From the NCBI GenBank assembly GCA_030150305.1, contig JASLGD010000144.1:1-12303 (forward strand): a stretch of DNA of 12,303 nt. The letters are read 5' to 3'. Shown piece by piece: positions 1-5,641 of the stretch. The first letter of the stretch is position 1; the number at the start of each line of letters is the position of its first letter. Under the pieces are notes generated by a model. It ran no database searches. It worked only from the letters and a program-made list of their open reading frames with translations, and had not been told where the DNA came from. Made by a program: the position numbers and the translations under genes. This DNA is from Caldimonas sp. (GTDB taxonomy: Bacteria > Pseudomonadota > Gammaproteobacteria > Burkholderiales > Burkholderiaceae_C).

Positions 1-255
1 ACTTCCGCAAAACAGGGCGCCCTGCCGTCCCGATCCAACGCGGCACACGTTTGACTGCCGCTGGTTCTTACTCCGGGCGCGGGCGGCGGGTGGCCGATTT
101 CCTCCATGTCCCCCGGCCCTGGCCTGGACGGCCGGGCCTCCTCCTCTACTTCCGGAAATCGGCCACCCGCCGCCCGCGCCCGGAGTAAGAACCAGCGGCA
201 GTGAAACGTGTGCCGCGTTGGATCGGGACGGCAGGGCGCCCTGTTTTGCGGAAGT
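1..255. repeat. 102-bp near-perfect inverted repeat with 51-nt spacer
   Basis: Positions 1-102 are the reverse complement of positions 154-255 with one mismatch (G at 53 facing G at 203), separated by a 51-nt spacer at 103-153. As single-stranded DNA or RNA it could fold into a hairpin with a stem of about 100 bp. Each arm has two parts: an outer block P (7-34 and, inverted, 222-249) containing the perfect 12-bp palindrome CAGGGCGCCCTG (13-24 and 232-243), and an inner block Q (about 35-102 and 154-221). No convincing gene lies here; the open frames are high-GC artefacts. The left arm begins at the first base of the window, so the element may extend further left. It may be a dispersed intergenic repeat or a MITE-like relic; no transposase is visible. 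Confidence 0.93.
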
Positions 256-300
256 AAAGGAGGAGGGCCGGCCGTCCAGGCAGGGCCCGGGGGACATGGA
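103..300. repeat. Second, interleaved inverted repeat (52-bp core element, two copies)
   Basis: The segment 103-154, which forms the spacer of the larger hairpin, is itself repeated in inverted orientation at 249-300. The two copies share the start CGGAAGTA, the middle CCGGCCGTCCAGG and the end GGGGGACATGGA, with a few substitutions and compensating one-base shifts. Because this pair interleaves with the 102-bp arms, the two hairpins cannot form at once. The core copy at 249-300 is flanked by inverted P blocks (222-249 and 301-328), just as the copy at 103-154 is flanked by inverted Q blocks. The order is therefore P, Q, core, Q', P', core', P. The bases 329-360 between the array and the M20 stop codon show no further structure. 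Confidence 0.88.
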
Positions 301-328
301 GCAAAACAGGGCGCCCTGTCGTCCCGAT
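301..328 (-). terminator. Third P-block copy; possible terminator for the M20 gene
   Basis: This 28-nt block matches positions 7-34 with one mismatch (C to T) and is inverted relative to 222-249. Read on the minus strand, the direction in which the M20 gene is transcribed, it gives CAGGGCGCCCTG followed at once by TTTT, about 33 nt past the stop codon. That resembles an intrinsic terminator. However, the palindrome has no natural loop, so the realistic stem is only about four GC pairs, and the T run is short. The repeat identity is seen directly; terminator activity is an inference. Confidence 0.4.
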
Positions 329-360
329 GCCGTGCGTCGAGAAATGCGATTCGCCGCCAA

Positions 361-1944
361 CTACGGACAAGCAGCGATCACCTGCGCGACCGCCGCCGTC
401 AGCTTCTTGCCGTAAGGCACGTGCAAGAACTCGTTCGGGCCATGCGCGTTGCTCTTCGGGCCGAGGACGCCGCAGACCATCATCTGCGACTTCGGGAAGC
501 TCTGCTGCAGCATCGCCATCAACGGGATCGTGCCGCCTTGGCCGATGAAGCCGCATGGCGCGCCGAACTGCGCGTTCGACGCCGCGTGCAGCGCGCCTTC
601 GAGCCACGGCGCGAGCGTCGGCGCGTTCCAGCCGGTCGCCCCGTGCGCCTCGTTCTCGTGGCCGGGACGGCCGTCGGTGCAGAACGTCACCTTCGCGTTG
701 TACGGCGCGTTGTCCTCGAGCAGCGTCTTCAGCGATCGCGCGGCAGCGTCGCCGTCGACCAGCGGCGGCGTGCGCAGGCTCAGCTTGAACGCGGTGCACG
801 GGCGCAGCACGTTGCCGGCGTCCTTCAGCGCCGGGATGCCGGCGACGCCGGTGACCGAGAGCGTCGGCCGCCAGGTGCGGTTGAGGAGCGCTTCGATCGG
901 GTCGGTCGTCGTCGGCAGCGTCGGCCCGCCGTCGGCGCCGCACGCCCACGGGAAGCGCCTCCACACCTCGTCGCCGAGGATCTGCGCTGCCGCCTTCGCC
1001 TGCTCGACGCGCTCGACCGGAATCGCGCAGTGAAAGCTCTCGGGCAGGAGGCGCCCGGTCTTCGCATCCTCGAGGCGATCGAGCACCTGGCGCAGGATGC
1101 GAAAGCTCGACGGCACGACGCCGCTCGCGTCGCCCGAGTGAACGCCCTCGGCGAGGATCTCGACTTTGAGCGTTCCGGTGATGTTGCCGCGCAGGCTCGT
1201 CGTCAGCCAGAGCTGGTCGTAGTTGCCGGCGCCGCTGTCGAGGCAGACGACGAGCCCGATCGCGCCGAGACGCTCGCGCAGCGCGTCGACGTAGAACGGC
1301 AGGTCCGGCGAGCCGCTCTCCTCGCACGTCTCGACGAGGCCGACGCAGCGCGGCCGCGCGATGCCCTGCTCGTCGAGCGAACGGATCGCGGTGATCGCGG
1401 CGTAGATCGCGTAGCCGTCGTCGGCGCCGCCGCGGCCGTACAGCAGCCCGTTCTCGAAGCGCGGCGTCCACGGCCCGAAGCCGGCCTTCCAGCCTTCGAA
1501 CTCGGGCTGCTTGTCGAGGTGGCCGTAGAGGCACACGGTTGCGGCGCCGGCGTCGTTGCCGCCGGCGCGCGTCGCCGGCGCGTCGAAGAAGATGACCGGA
1601 GTGCGACCTTCGAGGCGGATCACCTCGAGCTTCAGCCCGGCGATCCGCTGGCGCTCGACCCACGCCGCCGCGTCGCGCACGACGCGATCGATGTAGCCAT
1701 GCTCGCTCCACTCGGCGTCGAACATCGGGCTCTTCGCCGGCACCGCGATGTAGTCGGTGATGCGCGGGACGATCTCGTCATCCCACGCGCGCGCGGCAAA
1801 GCGGCCGAGCGCCTCGGCCTCGTCCTGCCGGACGCCGGGCCGTCCCAAGTCCGGCAACGCCCCCTCGGGGGGCAGCGCAGCGGCGCCAGCCGCAAGCGTG
1901 CGGGCACCACTACGAATCGGCTGCAGCGGGTCGCGTGCGTTCAC
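361..1944 (-). CDS. M20 family metallopeptidase (CNDP-like dipeptidase)
   Basis: A 527-aa zinc-dependent peptidase of the M20 (carnosinase/DapE/ArgE-like) clan, expected to be cytoplasmic and to act on dipeptides or related amides; the substrate is not readable from sequence. The metal-site residues are all present: His142 and Asp144 in GHLDKQP, bridging Asp175 in GRGGADDGYA, general base Glu208 and ligand Glu209 in VETCEES, Asp236 in VVCLDSGAGN, and His508 in NEFLHVP. The Gly-rich GQGGTIP motif is at 468-474. The GTG start is chosen because it overlaps the upstream hydrolase stop as GTGA and has GAGGAG six bases upstream; the only other Met near the N-terminus is residue 74, inside the domain. 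Residues about 12-38 (Ala/Gly/Pro-rich) are an unusual insertion encoded by a hairpin repeat. The exact family member is uncertain; the fold is not. Confidence 0.93.
   Translation of the reverse strand: MNARDPLQPIRSGARTLAAGAAALPPEGALPDLGRPGVRQDEAEALGRFAARAWDDEIVPRITDYIAVPAKSPMFDAEWSEHGYIDRVVRDAAAWVERQRIAGLKLEVIRLEGRTPVIFFDAPATRAGGNDAGAATVCLYGHLDKQPEFEGWKAGFGPWTPRFENGLLYGRGGADDGYAIYAAITAIRSLDEQGIARPRCVGLVETCEESGSPDLPFYVDALRERLGAIGLVVCLDSGAGNYDQLWLTTSLRGNITGTLKVEILAEGVHSGDASGVVPSSFRILRQVLDRLEDAKTGRLLPESFHCAIPVERVEQAKAAAQILGDEVWRRFPWACGADGGPTLPTTTDPIEALLNRTWRPTLSVTGVAGIPALKDAGNVLRPCTAFKLSLRTPPLVDGDAAARSLKTLLEDNAPYNAKVTFCTDGRPGHENEAHGATGWNAPTLAPWLEGALHAASNAQFGAPCGFIGQGGTIPLMAMLQQSFPKSQMMVCGVLGPKSNAHGPNEFLHVPYGKKLTAAVAQVIAACP
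1838..1884. repeat. Dispersed CCCCC-GGGGG hairpin repeat inside the M20 reading frame
   Basis: The sequence around 1859-1873 is the imperfect palindrome GCCCCCTCGGGGGGC, flanked by GGCCGTCCCAAGTCCGGCAA on the left and CAGCGCAGCGG on the right. This arrangement resembles short dispersed repeats that I recall from intergenic regions of many Burkholderiales genomes. Here it lies inside the 5' end of the M20 gene, stays in frame, and encodes roughly residues 20-36. The palindrome is seen directly; membership of a genome-wide repeat family is from memory and would need a genome search. Confidence 0.6.
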
Positions 1945-2816
1945 GGCGTGCTCCTCGAAGGGGGAGCGGGCAGTGTATCGAGCCACGCGGTCAGCACCGC
2001 CAAGACCTCGTCGCGCTCGGGCTCGTTGAAGATCTCGTGGAAGAGCGGCGCGAACGCGCGCGTCGTCACGACGCCTTCGGGCGCGGCGGCGGCGAACGCC
2101 GCGCTCCCCGCCGGGACGACGAGGCGATCGCTGCCGGCGTAGAGCAGCAGCGTCGGCACGCTCCATCGGGGCGCGAGCGCGCGCACGTGCGGACCGGCGT
2201 CGGCGAGGAAGCGCACGAGGCGCGGTGCGATGCGATCGTGGACGAGCGGATCGTCGCGGTACGCCGCGACGACGGCAGGGTCGCGCGAGATCGCCTCGAC
2301 GTCGAGGCCGTTGCCGACGCCGGCGTTCGGCGCCAGCGTCTCGAGCACGGCCAGGAGCGCGCGCTTGGCCGCGGTCATGCCGATGTCGAGCGCCGGCGAC
2401 GACAGCACGAGTGCGTCGACGTCGCGCTGCCACGACGGCCGCGGCGCGTCGAGGCCGCCGGCGACGAAGCGCGCCGCGACGAGCCCGCCGAGGCTGTGGC
2501 CGAGGACGACGACGCGCTTGGGCGGATCGTGCCGCACCGCGTCGACGACTGCGGCGAGGTCGGCGAGCAGATCGTCGTCGCCGGCGATGCGGCCGCGCTC
2601 GCCCGGGCTCGCGCCGTGGCCGCGCTGGTCGTAGCCGACGACGCTCCAGCCGCTCGCGTTCAGGCGCGCCGCGACGTGCGCGTAGCGGCCGGCGTGCTCG
2701 CCGAGGCCGTGCACGATGACAATCGTTCCCTTCGCGCCTGCGGCCGGCCAGTCGCGCCGGCGCAGCAGCACGCCATCGCGCGCGCGCACCGTCGCTTCTT
2801 CCGAAGGCTTTGCCAT
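1941..2816 (-). CDS. Alpha/beta hydrolase, monoacylglycerol lipase / lysophospholipase-like
   Basis: A 291-aa serine hydrolase of the Hydrolase_4 (PldB/monoacylglycerol lipase) type, likely cleaving acylglycerol or similar esters in the cytoplasm. The oxyanion-region motif HGLGEHAGRY is at 36-45 and YDQRGHGAS at 62-70. The nucleophile Ser108 lies in GHSLGG, the acid Asp230 in YAGSD, and the catalytic His260 in the hallmark LFHEIFNEPERDEVL. There is no signal peptide. The ATG start shares a CATG with the divergent crotonase start and is preceded by GGAG six bases upstream, inside the crotonase gene. The stop overlaps the M20 start by 4 bp (GTGA), so the two are probably co-translated. Length is normal for the family. 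The exact substrate is unknown. Confidence 0.94.
   Translation of the reverse strand: MAKPSEEATVRARDGVLLRRRDWPAAGAKGTIVIVHGLGEHAGRYAHVAARLNASGWSVVGYDQRGHGASPGERGRIAGDDDLLADLAAVVDAVRHDPPKRVVVLGHSLGGLVAARFVAGGLDAPRPSWQRDVDALVLSSPALDIGMTAAKRALLAVLETLAPNAGVGNGLDVEAISRDPAVVAAYRDDPLVHDRIAPRLVRFLADAGPHVRALAPRWSVPTLLLYAGSDRLVVPAGSAAFAAAAPEGVVTTRAFAPLFHEIFNEPERDEVLAVLTAWLDTLPAPPSRSTP
1951..1956 (-). promoter_or_regulatory. Ribosome-binding site of the M20 gene
   Basis: GAGGAG on the minus strand, six bases before the GTG start, lies inside the last codons of the hydrolase gene. It decides the start of the M20 gene: the long frame continues upstream without a stop, but that part is a shadow of other genes. 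The arrangement suggests translational coupling to the hydrolase. Confidence 0.8.
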
Positions 2817-2826
2817 GAACGACTCC
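2803..2826. promoter_or_regulatory. Shared divergent start site (CATG) with two opposed ribosome-binding sites
   Basis: The tetranucleotide CATG at 2814-2817 provides both start codons: ATG at 2815-2817 for the plus-strand crotonase and ATG at 2816-2814 for the minus-strand hydrolase. GAAGG at 2803-2807 (plus) lies seven bases before the crotonase start; GGAG at 2826-2823 (minus) lies six bases before the hydrolase start. There is no intergenic DNA, so each leader and promoter must lie inside the other coding region. I see no convincing -35/-10 pair on either strand. Confidence 0.82.
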
Positions 2827-3672
2827 AACGAATTCTTCGCACTGTCGCACGAACGCGGCGTCGCCCACCTGCAGCTCAACCGACCCGAGCGGATGAACAC
2901 GATGGCCCCGGCGTTCTTTCCCGCGCTGCGCGACGTCGTGCGCGCGCTCAGCGACGGCGGCGCGACGCGCGCGCTCGTGATCTCGTCGACCGGCAAGCAC
3001 TTCTCGGCCGGCATGGCGCTCGACGTCTTCGCCGGCGACGAGCTCGCGCTCGCCGCGAAGACGCCGCGCGAGCGCCTCGCCTTCCAGCAGTCGCTGAAGA
3101 AGCTGATGGACTGCTTCAGCGCGCTCGACGAAGCGCGCTTTCCGATCGTCTGCGCGATCCAGGGCGCGTGCGTCGGCGGCGCGCTCGACCTCGCGACCGC
3201 GTGCGACATCCGCGTCTGCAGCGCCGACGCGTTCTTCGCCGTCCAGGAGATCTCGATCGGCATGGCCGCCGACCTCGGCGTGCTGCAGCGGCTGCCGAAG
3301 ATCGTCGCGCCGGGAGTCGCGCGCGAGATGGCGTACACCGGCGAGCGCGTCGGCGCCGAACGCGCGCTCGCGGTCGGGCTCGTCAACGCTGTGCTCTCCG
3401 ACGCCGACGCGGCGCGCGAGCGCGCGTTCGCGATGGCGCGCGCGATCGCGTCGAAGTCGCCGCTCGCGATCGCCGGCAGCAAGCTCGCGCTCAACCACGC
3501 GCGCGACCACTCGACCGCGTCGGCACTCGAGCAGATGGCGCTGCTGCAGAGCGCGATCTTCGACACCGACGAGATGGCGACCGCGATCGCGGCCTGGAAA
3601 TCGAAGCGAGATGCCGAATTCGCCGCACTCGCGCCGGTCGCCGACGTGCAGGCGGCGGCCCGCGCCGGCTAG
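2815..3672 (+). CDS. Crotonase family: delta(3,5)-delta(2,4)-dienoyl-CoA isomerase-like
   Basis: A 285-aa enoyl-CoA hydratase/isomerase family protein. The fold signature runs from LNRPERMNTM (21-30) through the oxyanion-hole segment GKHFSAGMALD (60-70) to GACVGGALDLATACDIR (117-133). The three acidic positions described for mammalian ECH1 (rat Asp176, Glu196, Asp204) are matched by Asp125, Glu145 in FAVQEISIG and Asp153 in AADLGVLQRLPK. This supports shifting conjugated 3,5-dienes to 2,4-dienes during beta-oxidation of unsaturated fatty acids, rather than simple hydration. The start is fixed by GAAGG seven bases upstream and by the usual short N-terminus; an in-frame upstream ATG at 2716 would add 33 residues that are merely hydrolase antisense. 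A lipoprotein gene follows after nine bases. Family membership is firm; substrate assignment is from motif comparison. Confidence 0.94.
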   Translation: MNDSNEFFALSHERGVAHLQLNRPERMNTMAPAFFPALRDVVRALSDGGATRALVISSTGKHFSAGMALDVFAGDELALAAKTPRERLAFQQSLKKLMDCFSALDEARFPIVCAIQGACVGGALDLATACDIRVCSADAFFAVQEISIGMAADLGVLQRLPKIVAPGVAREMAYTGERVGAERALAVGLVNAVLSDADAARERAFAMARAIASKSPLAIAGSKLALNHARDHSTASALEQMALLQSAIFDTDEMATAIAAWKSKRDAEFAALAPVADVQAAARAG

Positions 3673-3681
3673 ACTGGTTCG

Positions 3682-4320
3682 ATGGGGTCACCGCCTCGTC
3701 CGCTGTCGATCGCGGTCGACCGACGCGCAACGCTGCGCCGGTCCGTGCTGGCGCTCGCAGGCGCGCTCGTCTGCGCGTGCACGACGCCGGTCAAGAAGCC
3801 GGCGCAGCTGCCCGCGTACGTCGCGCCGTCGGGCGCGCAGACCGCGCGGCTGCTGAGCCGCGGCGCGGTCAACGCCGGCGACGCGTACGGCGTCCTCGTC
3901 TACGACGACGCCGTCAATTGCGCCGGGCCGCGCCTCGCCAGTGCCGGCAACTCGGCGCGAACGCCCAAGGCGACGGACATCGAGGCCGGCAGGACGACGA
4001 CGCTCGACTTCCTGATCGCGCACCCCGACAAGTCGTCGTGTCGCGTGCGCTGGTCGTTCACGCCGAGCGCGGGCAAGACGTACCTCGTCGCCGGCGCGCT
4101 GACCACCAAGGGCTGCAACGCGCGACTGCTCGACGCGACCGATCCCGACCACATGAAGGCCGAGACGAGCGCGCAGCGCCGCAACGTCGGCGGCAGCGCG
4201 TGCAGCGCGCTCGCCGCGCGCCCCGCCGCGTCCGCAGCGGCGGGCGGCGAGCAGAACGGCGAGGCCGTGCTTCGCCCCGGCGCCACCGCCGACGACCTGC
4301 AGGGACTGATCGGACAGTGA
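3682..4320 (+). CDS. Predicted lipoprotein with four cysteines in the mature domain, unknown function
   Basis: A 212-aa protein whose family I do not recognise. After a basic N-terminus (RRATLRR, 14-20) there is a hydrophobic stretch SVLALAGALVCAC; Cys33, followed by TTP, is the likely lipidated residue, so the protein is probably anchored in the outer membrane facing the periplasm. The mature part has Cys80, Cys120, Cys145 and Cys174, enough for two disulfides, and alternating polar/hydrophobic segments suggesting a beta-sandwich. SSCRVRWSFTPSAGKTYLVAG (118-138) is the most structured-looking part; residues 175-195 are Ala/Gly-rich linker. The ATG start lacks a clear Shine-Dalgarno and may depend on coupling to the crotonase stop nine bases upstream. 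The stop overlaps the protease start as GTGA, which suggests a linked role with that protease (inference). Confidence 0.8.
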   Translation: MGSPPRPLSIAVDRRATLRRSVLALAGALVCACTTPVKKPAQLPAYVAPSGAQTARLLSRGAVNAGDAYGVLVYDDAVNCAGPRLASAGNSARTPKATDIEAGRTTTLDFLIAHPDKSSCRVRWSFTPSAGKTYLVAGALTTKGCNARLLDATDPDHMKAETSAQRRNVGGSACSALAARPAASAAAGGEQNGEAVLRPGATADDLQGLIGQ

Positions 4321-5027
4321 AGCGCGCCGGTCGCGTCGCGGCCGCGCTCTGCCTCGCCGGCAGCGCGGGCGTCGCCGCGGCGATGACGCCGGCCGAGGTC
4401 TACGCGCTCGTGTCGCCGAGCGTCTGGCGCGTCGTGACCTACGACGTCGACGGCCTGCCGCTCGCGCAGGGCAGCGCCGTCGTGATCGGCGCCGAGACGC
4501 TCGCGACCAACTGCCATGTCCTCTCGAAGGCGAAGCGCGTCGTCGTCCGCCACGAGGAGACGAGCCACGACGCCAAGCTCGAGCTCTGGGACACGCAGCG
4601 CGACGTCTGCCAGCTGCGCGCCGCCGGGCTGAGCGCGGCGCCCGTGCGGATCGCGCCGACCGCGAGCGTCGTCGTCGGCGAGAACGTTTACGCGATCGGC
4701 ACGCCGCGCGGTCTCGAGCTGACGATGAGCGCCGGCCTCGTCTCGTCGATTCGCAAGAACACGAGCGGCCAGGTCGTGCTGATACAGACGTCGGCGTCGA
4801 TCTCGGGCGGCTCGAGCGGCGGCGGACTGTTCGACGACAGCGGCGCGCTCGTCGGCCTGACGACGCTCGGCTCGGTGACGGGCGACGCGCAGAACCTCAA
4901 TTTCGCGATCCCCGCCGACTGGATCGTCGAGCTGCCCGATCGCCATGCGCGCCTGAGCAGGAAGACCAGAGCCGCCGACGGCAGCGCATCGGCGGCGTCG
5001 GCTGCGCTCGCCGGCGCCTCGCGCTAG
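4317..5027 (+). CDS. Secreted trypsin-like serine protease (S1 clan, no PDZ domain)
   Basis: A 236-aa protein with a Sec signal peptide (MKRAGR, then a hydrophobic segment ending GVAAA near residue 22), so probably periplasmic. The catalytic triad is readable as His67 in ATNCHVL, Asp96 in TQRDVCQLR and Ser167 in GGSSGGGLF, in HtrA/trypsin order. YAIGTPRGLELTMSAGLVSS (125-144) is the typical HtrA-like strand pair before the serine. It ends after the protease domain in an Ala/Ser-rich tail and lacks the PDZ domain of DegP/DegQ. Cys66 sits next to the catalytic His and Cys98 two residues past the catalytic Asp, so a disulfide near the active site is possible. The GTG start is supported by the GTGA overlap with the lipoprotein stop and by giving an exact signal peptide. 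Its target is unknown. Confidence 0.9.
   Translation: MKRAGRVAAALCLAGSAGVAAAMTPAEVYALVSPSVWRVVTYDVDGLPLAQGSAVVIGAETLATNCHVLSKAKRVVVRHEETSHDAKLELWDTQRDVCQLRAAGLSAAPVRIAPTASVVVGENVYAIGTPRGLELTMSAGLVSSIRKNTSGQVVLIQTSASISGGSSGGGLFDDSGALVGLTTLGSVTGDAQNLNFAIPADWIVELPDRHARLSRKTRAADGSASAASAALAGASR
5024..5027. other. CTAG shared by two convergent stop codons
   Basis: TAG at 5025-5027 ends the plus-strand protease and TAG at 5026-5024 ends the minus-strand methyltransferase, both within the palindrome CTAG. The coding regions therefore overlap tail to tail by four bases, and transcripts from both sides must run into the opposing gene before terminating. Confidence 0.95.
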
Positions 5028-5641
5028 CCGCGCGCGAAGACGAGCAGGAGGTTGTTCGCCGGCATCGCTGCGCGCTCGCGCAGCACGAGGCCGGCGACCT
5101 CTGCTTCGTGCACGACGTCGGCGAGGCGACGCAGGCCCCACGCGGGATCGCGCGCGCGCAGGTCGGCGTCGAAGGCGACGTTGCTCGCCGCCGTCGGCGC
5201 GTCGTCGACGATGAACGGGCCGTAGACGACGAGGCGGCCGGCGGCGTCGAGATGGCGTGCCGCGCCGCGCATCAGCGCGGCGCACGTCGACCACGGCGAG
5301 ATGTGCAGCAGGTTGGCGCAGAAGACGAGATCGACGCGCTCGGGGACGCCTCGCCACGGCTCGCCGAGCACGTCGAGCGCGAGCGCGGCGCGGACGTTGG
5401 CGACTCCCGCGCACCAGGCATCGATCGACGGCAGCGCGCTCGCGTCGCCGTCGCTCGGCTGCCACTGCCATCCCGGCAGCGCGGCGGCGAAGTGCGCCGC
5501 GTGCTGGCCGCTGCCGCTCGCGATCTCGAGCGCGACGCCACGCGCCGGCAGCAGCCGCTCGAGCGCGGCGAGGATCGGCGCACGGTTGCGCTCCGCCGCC
5601 GCGCTATGGCGACGCGCGCGCGGCGAAGCGGCGTCGCTCAC
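5024..5641 (-). CDS. DUF938 family class I SAM-dependent methyltransferase
   Basis: A 205-aa protein matching the DUF938 family in length and motifs. The N-terminal SAAAERNRAPILAAL (13-27) is typical; motif I, LEIASGSGQHAAHFA (38-52), should bind S-adenosylmethionine; ALALDVL (86-92) and CANLLHISPW (108-117) follow; GRLVVYGPF (135-143) is a core strand; the end MPANNLLLVF is characteristic. The substrate is unknown for the family as far as I know. The GTG start overlaps the efflux channel stop as GTGA, and no ATG is available near the domain start. The stop codon shares CTAG (5024-5027) with the stop of the convergent protease gene, leaving no room for a separate terminator. Its place as last gene of the efflux set suggests co-expression, though not necessarily shared function. 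Confidence 0.92.
   Translation of the reverse strand: MSDAASPRARRHSAAAERNRAPILAALERLLPARGVALEIASGSGQHAAHFAAALPGWQWQPSDGDASALPSIDAWCAGVANVRAALALDVLGEPWRGVPERVDLVFCANLLHISPWSTCAALMRGAARHLDAAGRLVVYGPFIVDDAPTAASNVAFDADLRARDPAWGLRRLADVVHEAEVAGLVLRERAAMPANNLLLVFARG

Noticed and set aside
1..328. CRISPR array or insertion sequence at the left edge
   Set aside because: Repeats are inverted and interleaved rather than direct with unique spacers, and there is no transposase frame or clear target-site duplication.
208..2142. A 644-codon plus-strand frame running from the repeat region across the M20 gene
   Set aside because: It crosses the hairpin repeats and then reads antisense to the M20 metal-site motifs; composition is Arg/Ala-rich with no domain.
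2701..2740. GACAAT as a -10 box for the crotonase gene
   Set aside because: It matches the consensus at four of six positions but has no -35 partner at proper spacing, so it is not reported as a promoter.
2716..2814. In-frame upstream ATG that would extend the crotonase by 33 residues
   Set aside because: The added residues are basic and unlike any crotonase N-terminus, they are antisense to the hydrolase, and the ATG at 2815 has its own ribosome-binding site.
361..3510. A 1049-codon minus-strand frame that would fuse extra sequence to the M20 peptidase
   Set aside because: Only the part after the GTG at 1944 resembles a protein family. The upstream part is an out-of-frame shadow of the hydrolase and an antisense shadow of the crotonase.
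1935..5027. A 1030-codon plus-strand frame ending in the protease
   Set aside because: Only the last 236 codons, from the GTG at 4317 with a signal peptide, are protein-like; the rest lies antisense to the hydrolase or out of frame with the crotonase and lipoprotein genes.
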